Source: Desulfobacterium sp.
Lineage (GTDB): Bacteria > Desulfobacterota > Desulfobacteria > Desulfobacterales > Desulfobacteraceae
Reading direction: 5' to 3'
Length of the DNA stretch: 42,649 bases
NCBI GenBank assembly: GCA_016342325.1
Contig: JAEINR010000054.1
Span: 1-42,649, forward strand
Shown: piece after piece, positions 30,712 through 38,839 of the stretch
How positions within the stretch are numbered: position 1 is the first letter of the stretch
How the letters are laid out: every line of letters starts with the position of its first letter
Position numbers and translations under genes: made by a program
The notes under the pieces: model-generated
Told to the model about the DNA's origin: nothing
Seen by the model: only the letters and a program-made list of their open reading frames with translations
The model's database searches: none

Positions 30712-32022
30712 ATGAAAAACAGCCCCCAGACCATTCAACTCCTATGGAAGGGCCAGTGTTTTGATTTCCCCCTGGTACAGGGGTCTGAAGGAGAAACGGC
30801 CATTGACATCAAAACCCTCCGGCAAAGAACAGGCCTTATCACCCTGGACCAGGGCTATGCCAATACCGGGAGCTGCACCAGCAGCATCACCTTCATGGAC
30901 GGAGAACGGGGCATCCTCAGATACCGGGGGATTCCCATCCAGGAGCTGGCCCGGGGGGCAAGTTTCAAGGAGACAGCCTTTCTGCTTATCTACGGCACCT
31001 TGCCCACCCCGGGAGAGCTGGTCCGGTTTTCCGAGCAGCTGACCGACTATTCGCCGGTCCACGAAAACATGCGGCTCTTTTTCCAAAATTTTCCGCCCAA
31101 TGCCCACCCCATGGGGATCTTGTCCTCCATGGTCAACAGCCTTCGCAGCTTTTATCCGGAATTGGCCAATGCGGATGAGGAGATCCAGGTGACGGTTCCC
31201 CGGCTTCTGTCCAAGATTCGCACCCTTGCGGCCATGTCCTATCGGATATCCATGGGGTATCAGGTGGTCTATCCGCGACCGGATCTTTCCTATTGTGCGA
31301 ATTTCCTCCACATGATGTTTGATTCAACGGTAAAACCCTATGAATTGAAGGAGGAAGTGGTCCAGGCCCTGAGGACGATCTGGATCCTCCACGCCGACCA
31401 CGAGCAGAACTGCTCCACCTCGGCCGTGCGGTTGGTGGGCAGCGCCCGGGTAAACCTCTATGCCGCCATCTCCTCCGGCATCACCGCCCTTTGGGGACCC
31501 CTCCACGGCGGCGCCAACCAGGCGGTGATCGACATGCTGGAAGGGATCAGGAATAACGGGGGCAATGTCGACACTTTTGTGAAACGGGCAAAGGACAGAA
31601 CGGATCCCTTTCGGTTGATGGGGTTTGGCCACAGGGTTTACAAAACCTATGACCCCAGGGCGCGGATTATGAAAGGGGTGTGCCACCGGCTGCTTCAAGC
31701 CCTTGACAGGGAGGACCCCCTCCTTGACATTGCCCAGGAGCTGGAAAAAACCGCCCTGTCGGATGACTATTTCATCTCCCGGAACCTCTATCCCAATATC
31801 GATTTCTATACCGGCATTGCCTTTCGTGCCATGGGCATCCCGACGAACATGTTTCCGGTGATGTTTGCCATTGGTCGGCTGCCTGGATGGATCGCCCAGT
31901 GGCTGGAGAGTATCAAGGATCCCCATTGGAAACTCAATCGGCCGAGGCAGATCTATGTCGGCCCTGGAAAAACGATGTACCGTCCGCCGACAAAGGGTCT
32001 TGACATGGAGCAATATTCGTAA
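30712..32022 (+). CDS. gltA: Citrate synthase (Si-type, GltA family)
   Basis: A 436-residue type II citrate synthase. Active-site residues are H265 (GPLHGGANQAV), H307 (GFGHRVYKTYDPRA) and D364 (NIDFYTG), and the conserved HADHEQN is at 227-233. The N-terminal beta-rich domain of type II enzymes is present. It condenses acetyl-CoA with oxaloacetate. Its place behind the aminotransferase suggests that acetyl-CoA from lysine/crotonyl-CoA breakdown is fed into the oxidative TCA cycle. 2-Methylcitrate synthase activity is possible but length and sequence favour GltA. AAGGAGGAAC precedes the ATG, and no promoter is seen in the 60-base gap, so it is likely co-transcribed. Confidence 0.9.
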   Translation: MKNSPQTIQLLWKGQCFDFPLVQGSEGETAIDIKTLRQRTGLITLDQGYANTGSCTSSITFMDGERGILRYRGIPIQELARGASFKETAFLLIYGTLPTPGELVRFSEQLTDYSPVHENMRLFFQNFPPNAHPMGILSSMVNSLRSFYPELANADEEIQVTVPRLLSKIRTLAAMSYRISMGYQVVYPRPDLSYCANFLHMMFDSTVKPYELKEEVVQALRTIWILHADHEQNCSTSAVRLVGSARVNLYAAISSGITALWGPLHGGANQAVIDMLEGIRNNGGNVDTFVKRAKDRTDPFRLMGFGHRVYKTYDPRARIMKGVCHRLLQALDREDPLLDIAQELEKTALSDDYFISRNLYPNIDFYTGIAFRAMGIPTNMFPVMFAIGRLPGWIAQWLESIKDPHWKLNRPRQIYVGPGKTMYRPPTKGLDMEQYS

Positions 32023-32028
32023 TAAGCC

Positions 32029-32092
32029 TTGACAGGGAATGTGGTCACTGATATGTCACACATGACCCTTAAGAATTCTTGTGGTATACAAG
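32029..32092 (+). promoter_or_regulatory. Promoter and TTGTATACCA-type site before racemase gene
   Basis: TTGACA (32029-32034), a 17-base spacer and TATGTC (32052-32057) suggest a promoter seven bases after the citrate synthase stop. CTTGT/ACAAG arms surround GGTAT at 32078-32092. Read on the minus strand this gives TTGTATACCA, identical to 38385-38394 in the etf promoter. Confidence 0.55.
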
Positions 32093-32101
32093 GAGATGAA
32101 A

Positions 32102-32842
32102 ATGACCATTTATTTTGCAAATGACTCAAAGAAATCCTGGTACGGGGAAGCGATCGGTATCCTTATTCTCGATGCCACCTATCCCTGCATCCCCGGCAAT
32201 GTCGGCAACGCCACGACCTACGATTTCCCTGTGCGGTACAAGGTCGTCAAAGGCGCTACCATCGAACGGCTTCTCACCCAGCGGGATCCCGCCCTGGTAC
32301 AGCCGTTCATCGATGCGGCCAGGGAACTTGAGGCGGAAGGGGTCAAGGCGATCACCGGCGCCTGCGGGTTCATGGCGCTATTCCAACAGGAGATACGGCG
32401 CTCGGTGGGCATTCCCGTGTTCATGTCAAGTCTTCTCCAGGTCCCTTTTATCCAGCAGATTATCACCCCGGGGAAAAACGTCGCCGTTATCACGGCTGAT
32501 GCAACGGCCATCACCCCCGACCATTTCTTAAATGTCGGCATCAACCCGGAGACGCCTCTCATCCTTGCGGGAATGGAAAACTGCCCCGAGTTCAGCGAAT
32601 CCGTTCTCAAGGAAAAGGGCTCCCTTGATTCAGACAAGATCGAGGGTGAAATCGTTGGCGTGGCGCGGCAGCTTGTTCAAAAGCACCCGGATATCGGAGC
32701 GTTCCTCCTTGAATGCAGCGATCTTCCTCCCTATGCCGCAGCCGTGTTCAAGGAGACCCATCTCCCCGTGTTTGACTTCATCACCATGATCAAGCATGTT
32801 TACACCACATTGACCCCGACGCCCTATTCGGGTTTCATGTAG
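32102..32842 (+). CDS. Aspartate/glutamate/hydantoin racemase-family protein
   Basis: A 246-residue protein of the Asp/Glu racemase superfamily. The two-cysteine catalytic arrangement is present: C88 (ITGACGFMALF) and C205 (LLECSDLPPYA). The N-terminal segment ILDATYPCIPGNVGNATTY and the TPGKNVAVITADA strand are typical of a hydantoin-racemase-like branch of unknown substrate often found in amino-acid catabolic clusters. It would invert the alpha carbon of an amino acid or related acid, or act as a lyase of the maleate isomerase type. ATG 32102 follows AAGGAGATGAAA; an upstream in-frame GTG at 32081 lacks a ribosome site. Followed by hairpins and a convergent operon. Confidence 0.78.
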   Translation: MTIYFANDSKKSWYGEAIGILILDATYPCIPGNVGNATTYDFPVRYKVVKGATIERLLTQRDPALVQPFIDAARELEAEGVKAITGACGFMALFQQEIRRSVGIPVFMSSLLQVPFIQQIITPGKNVAVITADATAITPDHFLNVGINPETPLILAGMENCPEFSESVLKEKGSLDSDKIEGEIVGVARQLVQKHPDIGAFLLECSDLPPYAAAVFKETHLPVFDFITMIKHVYTTLTPTPYSGFM

Positions 32843-32876
32843 CTGTGCTTTAAGCCACCGCCCTACAGTCGTTTGT

Positions 32877-32953
32877 ACCCACAAATCGTGGGTTTCCAAG
32901 TTCCGACCGGGCAGGGTGCCGGAGTCGCATTTTCCGTAGCAAGCGACTCCGGC
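32877..32953. terminator. Two hairpins between convergent racemase and usp genes
   Basis: ACCCAC/GTGGGT (32877-32882, 32888-32893, 5-base loop, followed by TTCC) and an 11-bp perfect stem GCCGGAGTCGC/GCGACTCCGGC (32918-32928, 32943-32953). Both lie in the gap between opposing operons and probably act as terminators for one or both directions. Confidence 0.5.
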
Positions 32954-33026
32954 GGATCGGTTATGATCTACAGGTATGGTTGGAAGGTGACGCCTGAACC
33001 GGTCACCATGTGTTTCAGTCGACCGG

Positions 33027-33431
33027 CTATTTAACCGTTACAACCGGGCATGGCCCACGGAGGATGACGGCCTGGGCGGTTGAGCCGAAAATCAGCTTTC
33101 CCACTTTGGACCGGCTTTTGACGCCGATAATAATTTCATCCACCTTTTTTTCCTTGGCGAAATTAATGATATCCTCCCCTGCTTCAAATCCCCTGACAAG
33201 CAGATGATCTTCGGATTTTACCCCCTGTTCATCAAAGTATTGTCTGGCTTTTTCAAGGTTTTCTTCCGCCTCGGTGATTTTTGCCTTCACCTTTGACTGT
33301 TCCGTTTTTTCGCCGCCCTTCATTGAGGTGACAATCAGGACTTCGCCATGAAATGCTTTTGCATGAATTGCGGCAAGCTTCAGCAATTCCTTACCCACAT
33401 TCACGCCTTTGTAACCCACCAGAATTTTCAT
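33027..33431 (-). CDS. Universal stress protein (UspA family)
   Basis: A 134-residue UspA-fold protein. It begins KILVGYKGVNVGKELLKLAA and ends with the ATP-binding pattern G-x2-S-x5-G-x4-GST (GVKSRSKVGKLIFGSTAQ, about residues 104-121), suggesting a nucleotide-binding subtype. A charged insert (KAKITEAEENLEKA) lies mid-protein. Usp proteins modulate stress and energy responses; the exact role is unknown. It is the last gene of a minus-strand unit after the FAD oxidoreductase (gap 128 bases). Confidence 0.88.
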   Translation of the reverse strand: MKILVGYKGVNVGKELLKLAAIHAKAFHGEVLIVTSMKGGEKTEQSKVKAKITEAEENLEKARQYFDEQGVKSEDHLLVRGFEAGEDIINFAKEKKVDEIIIGVKSRSKVGKLIFGSTAQAVILRGPCPVVTVK

Positions 33432-33559
33432 TATTTCGCTGTCTCCATTGAATCAAAACAAATTTTAAATTCAGAATAGCCTCCTTTCCAATAAACAATT
33501 TTGCTTCCATGCACAAGGAAAAACAGGCCATATTCGGATTGTTATGATTCGGTTCGGGG

Positions 33560-34732
33560 TTAGAAAATCCCGCTTTCGCGGATGGGTTTGTTCGCAATAA
33601 TCCTTTCAGGTCCGAAGATGGACAGGTCCAGGGTCGGGGTGGCGCCGGTGATCAATTCGGTCATATACCGTCCCACTGCCGGGCCTTGCTGGAGGCCGTG
33701 GCCTGAAAAGCCGTTGGCCAGGTAGAATCCTTTGAGATCCGGCCACTCGCCAAGGATGGAATTGGCGTCTTTGGTGTTGACCGCATAGAGGCCGGCCCAC
33801 CCCCGGATCAGTTTCAGAGACTCAAAGGCGGGGACGAACTCGGCAAGCTCAAGCCAGAGGTTTTCAAGGAACCGTTTCTGATCCCAGTTGAAGTCATAGC
33901 CAACCGGATCCTCATCCATGGATTTACCCAGGAGGATCAGCCCACCGGTTTCGGTTCTGAAGTACAAGCCGGACGGAATAAATGTCAGGGGCAGGGCTGT
34001 GGCGGGCTTGATGGCCGGATCAACGGCAAAGCACTGGCGTTTTGTGGGCTCAACGGGAATGGAGATGCCGGCTTTTGCGCACAGGTCCTTGGCCCATGCG
34101 CCTGCACAGTTGACGATGGTTGATGAGGAAAGTGCTTCACCCGAGGCCAGCTTGACCCCTGTGATCGCCCCATTGGCGGTGATAAGATCCACCACTTCGT
34201 TTTCCATGTATTCGACACCCAGGACTTTGGCCTTGGCCTTGTATCCCATGAGAACGGCATAGGCATCAAAGTGCCCGTCTTCCGGGCCAAAGGTGCCGGC
34301 CACGACCCCATCCATGTTGTAAAGGGGGTAGGCCTCCTTGATTTTTTCCGGGGACCACCACTCAATGGCGCAACCCAGCTCCTTCTGCATCTCATAGGCC
34401 TGGCGTGCCGCAGGTTCTGCCTTTTCATCGAGGATGACAAGATTGCCCTCCCGCCGGTAGACGATATTGGGTTTTACACCGTTGACTTCCATCTCATCTT
34501 CAAATTCGTCGAGTATTTTCGCGGCGTACTGGGAGATCTGGACGTTTTCCTTCAGGCTGTACTGAATTCTGGAATTAACCATGGAGAGGGTTGTCGAGGC
34601 TTTGGCATAGGTTTCGTCCTTTTCTATCACAACCACCTTGAGGGTGTTGTCGGCCTTCATCAGGTTATACGCTGTTGAAGATCCCATGATGCCGCCGCCG
34701 ATGATGATAACGTCGTAGGTATTATTACTCAT
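33560..34732 (-). CDS. DAO-family FAD-dependent amino-acid oxidoreductase
   Basis: A 390-residue flavoprotein. Residues 7-25 hold the Rossmann motif (DVIIIGGGIMGSSTAYNL), E36 the ribose-binding acid (VVVIEKD), NCAGAWAKDL (about 212-221) the second FAD motif, and GFYLANGFSGHGLQQGPAVG (about 337-356) the C-terminal one. It resembles glycine/sarcosine/D-amino-acid dehydrogenases of the DAO superfamily. Its position 56 bases after ETF-QO in an etfB-etfA-ETF-QO-dao operon indicates electrons go to ETF or directly to quinone and not to oxygen. With two racemase-family genes close by, a D- or N-methylated amino acid is a plausible substrate. Start ATG 34732. Confidence 0.85.
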   Translation of the reverse strand: MSNNTYDVIIIGGGIMGSSTAYNLMKADNTLKVVVIEKDETYAKASTTLSMVNSRIQYSLKENVQISQYAAKILDEFEDEMEVNGVKPNIVYRREGNLVILDEKAEPAARQAYEMQKELGCAIEWWSPEKIKEAYPLYNMDGVVAGTFGPEDGHFDAYAVLMGYKAKAKVLGVEYMENEVVDLITANGAITGVKLASGEALSSSTIVNCAGAWAKDLCAKAGISIPVEPTKRQCFAVDPAIKPATALPLTFIPSGLYFRTETGGLILLGKSMDEDPVGYDFNWDQKRFLENLWLELAEFVPAFESLKLIRGWAGLYAVNTKDANSILGEWPDLKGFYLANGFSGHGLQQGPAVGRYMTELITGATPTLDLSIFGPERIIANKPIRESGIF

Positions 34733-34788
34733 TATGATGCATCCTTATACTCGTTTGTGGGTTAGGGCCTGTTAGGGCCTGAAAACGC

Positions 34789-36459
34789 CTATAAAACCGC
34801 ATAATTGGGTCCGTCACCGCCCTCGGGACATGTCCAGAGAATATTTTGAAACGGATCCTTGATCTCGCAGGTCTTGCAGTGAAGGCAGTTGGACGGGTTC
34901 AGCTTGAGACGTGGCTTGCCTGTTTCCGCTTCCATCTCCATTTCATAGACATTGCCCGGACAGAAGCGAACGCAGGGATTCCCGTACTTTTCATAGCATT
35001 CGGTCACGCACACGGCCGGGTCATGGATGACCAAGTGGCAGGGCTGATCCTCCCGGTGCAGGGTTTTGGACAGGTAGACACCGGTGAGTTTGTCTACATA
35101 AAGTTCGCCGTCATAGGTGATTCTGTCCACCGCCTTGGCCCGGTGGGTGCCATTTAATACGTTCATGGCGGTGTGGTCCTCTCCATGGTGGGCCATGGGA
35201 TCAAAGATGCCCCGGCCCTGGGTAACGGTCTGGGCACCCAGATGAATCAGTTTGGAAAGCCCTTTTCTTGCGAGGGCCTGGGCAAAGTTCCGTCCTTTAT
35301 ATAGCTCCCCATTGACCCAGCTCTTTTTAAACAGCTCGGTGTAATGGTCCAGGGATTCCCGGGTAAAGTCCTTTTCCCCGGTGGCCTTGATGGCGGCCTC
35401 AGCCGCCAGCATGCCCGATTTCATGGAGACATGGATTCCCTTTAACGACGGCAGGTCCTGGATCGAGGCACACCCCCCCGCAAACAGGGCACCGTCAACG
35501 GCAAGTTCAGGAAGGGAGTAGTATCCGCCGCTTGCAATGGTCCGGGCGCCCTGTTCCACTACCTTTCCTTCTTTGATGATGCCGGCCACCAGGGGATGGG
35601 TCTTGAACTTCATGAATTCGTCGTAGGTATCCAGCATGGGGTCTTCGTAGGAAAGGCCCGTGATGAATCCCAAAGCCACCCGGTTCTGATCCATCTCATA
35701 GATGAACCCGCCTCCTGGGGTGTTGATCCCAAGGGGATAGCCCATGGTGTGGATATCGTTGAACTCAGATGTTGAAAAGAAGTTATCCTCGGGAAGCTGG
35801 ATCACTTCCTTGATGGCTGTTTCAAACACCTGGGGCATATCCTTGGGAAAGATCCCCAGCTTTCTGTCGATCTCTCCCACCAGGCTTCCCCGGGGCCCTT
35901 CGCCGAATATCGTCACATTGGCCATGAGGTCGATGCCCGGCTCGAATTTTTTCTTTGGCTTGCCTTCCCGGTCAAGGCCCTTGTCCCCGGTTCTTACGCC
36001 CACAACGGTTTTGCCGTCCTTGGCAAAGAGTACCTCTTTGCCGGCAAACCCCGGAAAGATGGACACCCCCAGGGATTCGGCGATATCCGCCAGCCACCGG
36101 GTGAGCCGGGCCAGGCTCACCGTGTGGAACCCCTCATTGTGCATGGCCGGCGGGCTCCAGGGCAGGGCATGGTACCCGTTCTTTGTGAGATAATAGAGCC
36201 GGTCCCCCCGGACCTTTTTTTCCGAGGGAAATCCCTTGTCCAGATAGTCCGGCATCAGCTCCTCAAGGGCCCTGGGGTTGAAAACCGCCCCGCTCAGGGC
36301 GTGGGCCCCGATTTTTTTTCCTTTTTCGATCAGGGCCACTTCAAGTTCCAGGTTCTTTTCCGCCGCAAGCTGCATGAGGTGGATCGCCCCTGCCAGGTTG
36401 GCAGGGCCGCCCCCGACAAAAAGCACATCAAAGTCGATCTGGTCACGTTCAGGACTCAT
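34789..36459 (-). CDS. Electron transfer flavoprotein-ubiquinone oxidoreductase
   Basis: A 556-residue ETF-QO with the usual order: FAD Rossmann segment VLFVGGGPANLAGAIHLM (residues 14-31), the long middle quinone/FAD part (GAHALSGAVFNPRAL, FAGKEVLF, GCASIQDLPSLKGIH), and a C-terminal ferredoxin-like [4Fe-4S] domain (CVRFCPGNVYE and NCLHCKTCEIKDPFQNILW). It sits on the membrane and transfers electrons from reduced ETF to quinone. It lies 7 bases downstream of etfA. It would serve both the amino-acid oxidoreductase and the acyl-CoA (glutaryl-CoA) dehydrogenase. Confidence 0.95.
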   Translation of the reverse strand: MSPERDQIDFDVLFVGGGPANLAGAIHLMQLAAEKNLELEVALIEKGKKIGAHALSGAVFNPRALEELMPDYLDKGFPSEKKVRGDRLYYLTKNGYHALPWSPPAMHNEGFHTVSLARLTRWLADIAESLGVSIFPGFAGKEVLFAKDGKTVVGVRTGDKGLDREGKPKKKFEPGIDLMANVTIFGEGPRGSLVGEIDRKLGIFPKDMPQVFETAIKEVIQLPEDNFFSTSEFNDIHTMGYPLGINTPGGGFIYEMDQNRVALGFITGLSYEDPMLDTYDEFMKFKTHPLVAGIIKEGKVVEQGARTIASGGYYSLPELAVDGALFAGGCASIQDLPSLKGIHVSMKSGMLAAEAAIKATGEKDFTRESLDHYTELFKKSWVNGELYKGRNFAQALARKGLSKLIHLGAQTVTQGRGIFDPMAHHGEDHTAMNVLNGTHRAKAVDRITYDGELYVDKLTGVYLSKTLHREDQPCHLVIHDPAVCVTECYEKYGNPCVRFCPGNVYEMEMEAETGKPRLKLNPSNCLHCKTCEIKDPFQNILWTCPEGGDGPNYAVL

Positions 36460-36466
36460 CCGCCAC

Positions 36467-37447
36467 CTACCCGTTTGCTTTGATGGTTTGAATTCGCTCG
36501 GTGATCAAGGGCACGATGTCGAACAGGTCGTCAACGATGCCGAAATCGGCTTCGGAAAAGATCGGCGCGTCTGGGTCCTTGTTAATGGCCACCACCATCC
36601 GGGAGGAATTCATGCCGGCCAGGTGCTGGATGGCCCCGGAAATACCGCAGGCAAGATAGAGGGTCGGAGAGACCACCTTACCGGTCTGCCCCACCTGTTC
36701 GGCCAGGGGATGCCACCCCTCGTCAACCGCAGCCCTTGATGCGCCGACCGCTCCCCCCCATGCCTGGGCCAGCGCCTCGAGAATATCATTGGCTTTTCCG
36801 GCGGTGCCGTAGCCGCCAGCAACCACGGTGTCGGCTTCGGTGAGATCCACCTTGGAGGTGTCGATCTGTTTACTCACAAAGGTCAGATCGATGGTGCCGG
36901 TTTCCACATCCAGCACCTCAAGGTTCAGCGCTTTTTGTGCTTCGACAAGCTTGATGGAACCCGGCCGCATCACGGCGATGCCCGGGGATTGTTTGAATTT
37001 CAAGTTCTCATAAATTTTGCCGCCATACACAGGCCGCGTGAAAACAAGTCCATCGCCCTCAACACCGATCTTCAGGCAATCCATGGCAAGGGGGGCACCC
37101 ATTTTTGCACAGAGCCGGGCCGACATGTCCCGGCCCCTGGCGGTGGCTCCCAGCAGGATGAGACCCGGGGATTCTGTTTCAATCACAGCGGATAAAACGT
37201 TGGTCAGGGCATCGGGCATGACCTCGCCAAGCTCCGGGTTCTTGCCTGCAATCACCTTGTCTGCGCCAAACCGGGCCAGGGTATCGAAGATTTCGTCATC
37301 CAAGGTCTCTTCACTGCCGGCCACCACCGCAGTCATGGTGGTTTTCATCTCTTCCGCCACTCTTCTTCCCTGGCAGACCGCCTCCAGGCTGACCTTCTTC
37401 AGTTTTCCATCCAGGTGTTCCGCAAACACCAGTACGCTCTTTGCCAT
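36467..37447 (-). CDS. etfA: Electron transfer flavoprotein alpha subunit
   Basis: A 326-residue ETF alpha. The N-terminal half has the ETF fold ([17 protein letters not shown] near 97-113). The C-terminal FAD domain carries [20 protein letters not shown] (about 236-255) and [20 protein letters not shown] (about 261-280), ending with [20 protein letters not shown]. It binds the FAD that collects electrons from dehydrogenases. Gap to etfB 38 bases with AGGAGG before the start. Confidence 0.95.
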   Translation of the reverse strand: MAKSVLVFAEHLDGKLKKVSLEAVCQGRRVAEEMKTTMTAVVAGSEETLDDEIFDTLARFGADKVIAGKNPELGEVMPDALTNVLSAVIETESPGLILLGATARGRDMSARLCAKMGAPLAMDCLKIGVEGDGLVFTRPVYGGKIYENLKFKQSPGIAVMRPGSIKLVEAQKALNLEVLDVETGTIDLTFVSKQIDTSKVDLTEADTVVAGGYGTAGKANDILEALAQAWGGAVGASRAAVDEGWHPLAEQVGQTGKVVSPTLYLACGISGAIQHLAGMNSSRMVVAINKDPDAPIFSEADFGIVDDLFDIVPLITERIQTIKANG

Positions 37448-37485
37448 ATCGTGTTTCCTCCTTAAATTTTGACTGTCACCAAAAA

Positions 37486-38259
37486 CTAAATGAAATTTGC
37501 GTCCTGAAGGGCCTTGACCAGAAGATCCGCCTTGGCTTCCGGGGTATCGCCTTCCAGGATTTTCCCGGCCCGTTTCGTGACAGGTAATTCCATGGCAATG
37601 GTCTCTGAAACCGCCCCAGCCGGTGATGGGATCCCAAGGTCGGCCAGGCTTTGGGTATCGATCTTCTTCTTTTTGGCCTTCATGATCCCGGGAAGAGAGG
37701 TATATCGCGGCTCGTTAAGGCCCCTCTGGGTGGTGAGAAGGGCTGGAAGAGCGGCTTCCACAAACTCGGTACCGCCGTCAATGGTCCGTTCGCACTGGAT
37801 CTTGCCGTCGGATAGGGTCTGTTTGGTGACAAGGGTGATGCAGGGAATATCAAGATATTGGGCCACGGCAGGCCCCACGACATAGCTGTCATCATCAACA
37901 GCCCGTTGGCCCGCGAGGATGAGGTCATATTCCATCGTCCCAAGTGTTGCCGCCAGAATTTTTGCCGTGCCAAGGCTGTCAGCGCCAAGGGCCTTGGGAT
38001 CATCGATGAGCAGCCCCTTGTCCACGCCCATTGCCATGGCGGTTCTTATGGCATCCTGGGCCATGGCCTGTCCAATGGTGACTGCCGTGACACTGCCTCC
38101 GTGGGTCTCCTTGATTCGGATGGCTTCCTCAAGGGCCAGTTCATCATAGGGATTGATGACCCAGTTCAGGTCCTCTGTTTTTATGGACCTGCCGTCCTGG
38201 GCGATTTCGATGAACGATTCCGTTGCCGGAACCTGTTTCATGAGAACAATGATCTCCAT
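37486..38259 (-). CDS. etfB: Electron transfer flavoprotein beta subunit
   Basis: A 257-residue ETF beta: MEIIVLMKQVPATESF start, LNWVINPYDELALEEAIRIK (about 32-51), LILAGQRAVDDDSYVVGPAVA (about 114-134; family motif LxxGxxxxDxxxxxxGP) and LTTQRGLNEPRYTSLPGIMKAKKK. It is the first gene of the etf operon. Whether it is bifurcating cannot be judged; no FixX/Bcd partner is adjacent, while ETF-QO follows, so simple electron transfer to quinone is expected. Confidence 0.95.
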   Translation of the reverse strand: MEIIVLMKQVPATESFIEIAQDGRSIKTEDLNWVINPYDELALEEAIRIKETHGGSVTAVTIGQAMAQDAIRTAMAMGVDKGLLIDDPKALGADSLGTAKILAATLGTMEYDLILAGQRAVDDDSYVVGPAVAQYLDIPCITLVTKQTLSDGKIQCERTIDGGTEFVEAALPALLTTQRGLNEPRYTSLPGIMKAKKKKIDTQSLADLGIPSPAGAVSETIAMELPVTKRAGKILEGDTPEAKADLLVKALQDANFI

Positions 38260-38839
38260 TCTGCTACTCCCTTCTAAAATTTAAAAATCCAGGGGATAAG
38301 CCCAAAAAAATCTTATCCCTTTAATTAAGAAATGATTTAGTTAGAACTCTATATGCATACTATGGGAAAGACCAAAATATTCTTGTTGTATACCAATGGC
38401 ATATGTCTGTGTCAATAACTAAGTTGCAAATTTAACAGTCTGTTTTCTTCATGAAAATTAAGATAGGTAAAGGTATTGATATATTATTGAGATAACACTT
38501 GACAAAACGGAAAGCGCGTTGTTAGATACCACTGGTATATCACTGATGCCATATATGAAATTAAGCATATTAAGTTTTGACATAACAATGTAAGTTTGAT
38601 GATTTGTTATTTTAAATATAGGGAAGTTAATATGACGATTTTTTTGTTCCCATATCAAAGCAGGGCCGGATTTGCGAATGGCATTGCCCTGGGGTGCGTC
38701 CGGCCGAGATATCGGTAGCCATACATGAAATCATATAAACAAAGAATAACGTCCCCCCAAAAGGAGGTGAGGTGAAGTTCAGGTTCACTGTTAAGCACCG
38801 AAAATGTTTATACACAAGAACTTATTAAAGGAGAAATAA
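38260..38839. promoter_or_regulatory. Divergent regulatory region etfB / TRAP-2 with two GntR-like operators
   Basis: This 580-base AT-rich gap holds two good promoters. Leftward: TTGACA (38415-38410) and TATACA (38392-38387) with a 17-base spacer; a TTGTATACCA site overlaps the -10. Rightward: TTGACA (38499-38504), 17 bases, TTAGAT (38522-38527), and the palindrome ATACCA-C-TGGTAT (38526-38538) over its -10/start. TGGTATACCA-type palindromes are typical GntR/FCD operators. The remainder is a long leader of about 300 bases before the receptor gene without an evident ORF. Confidence 0.7.
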
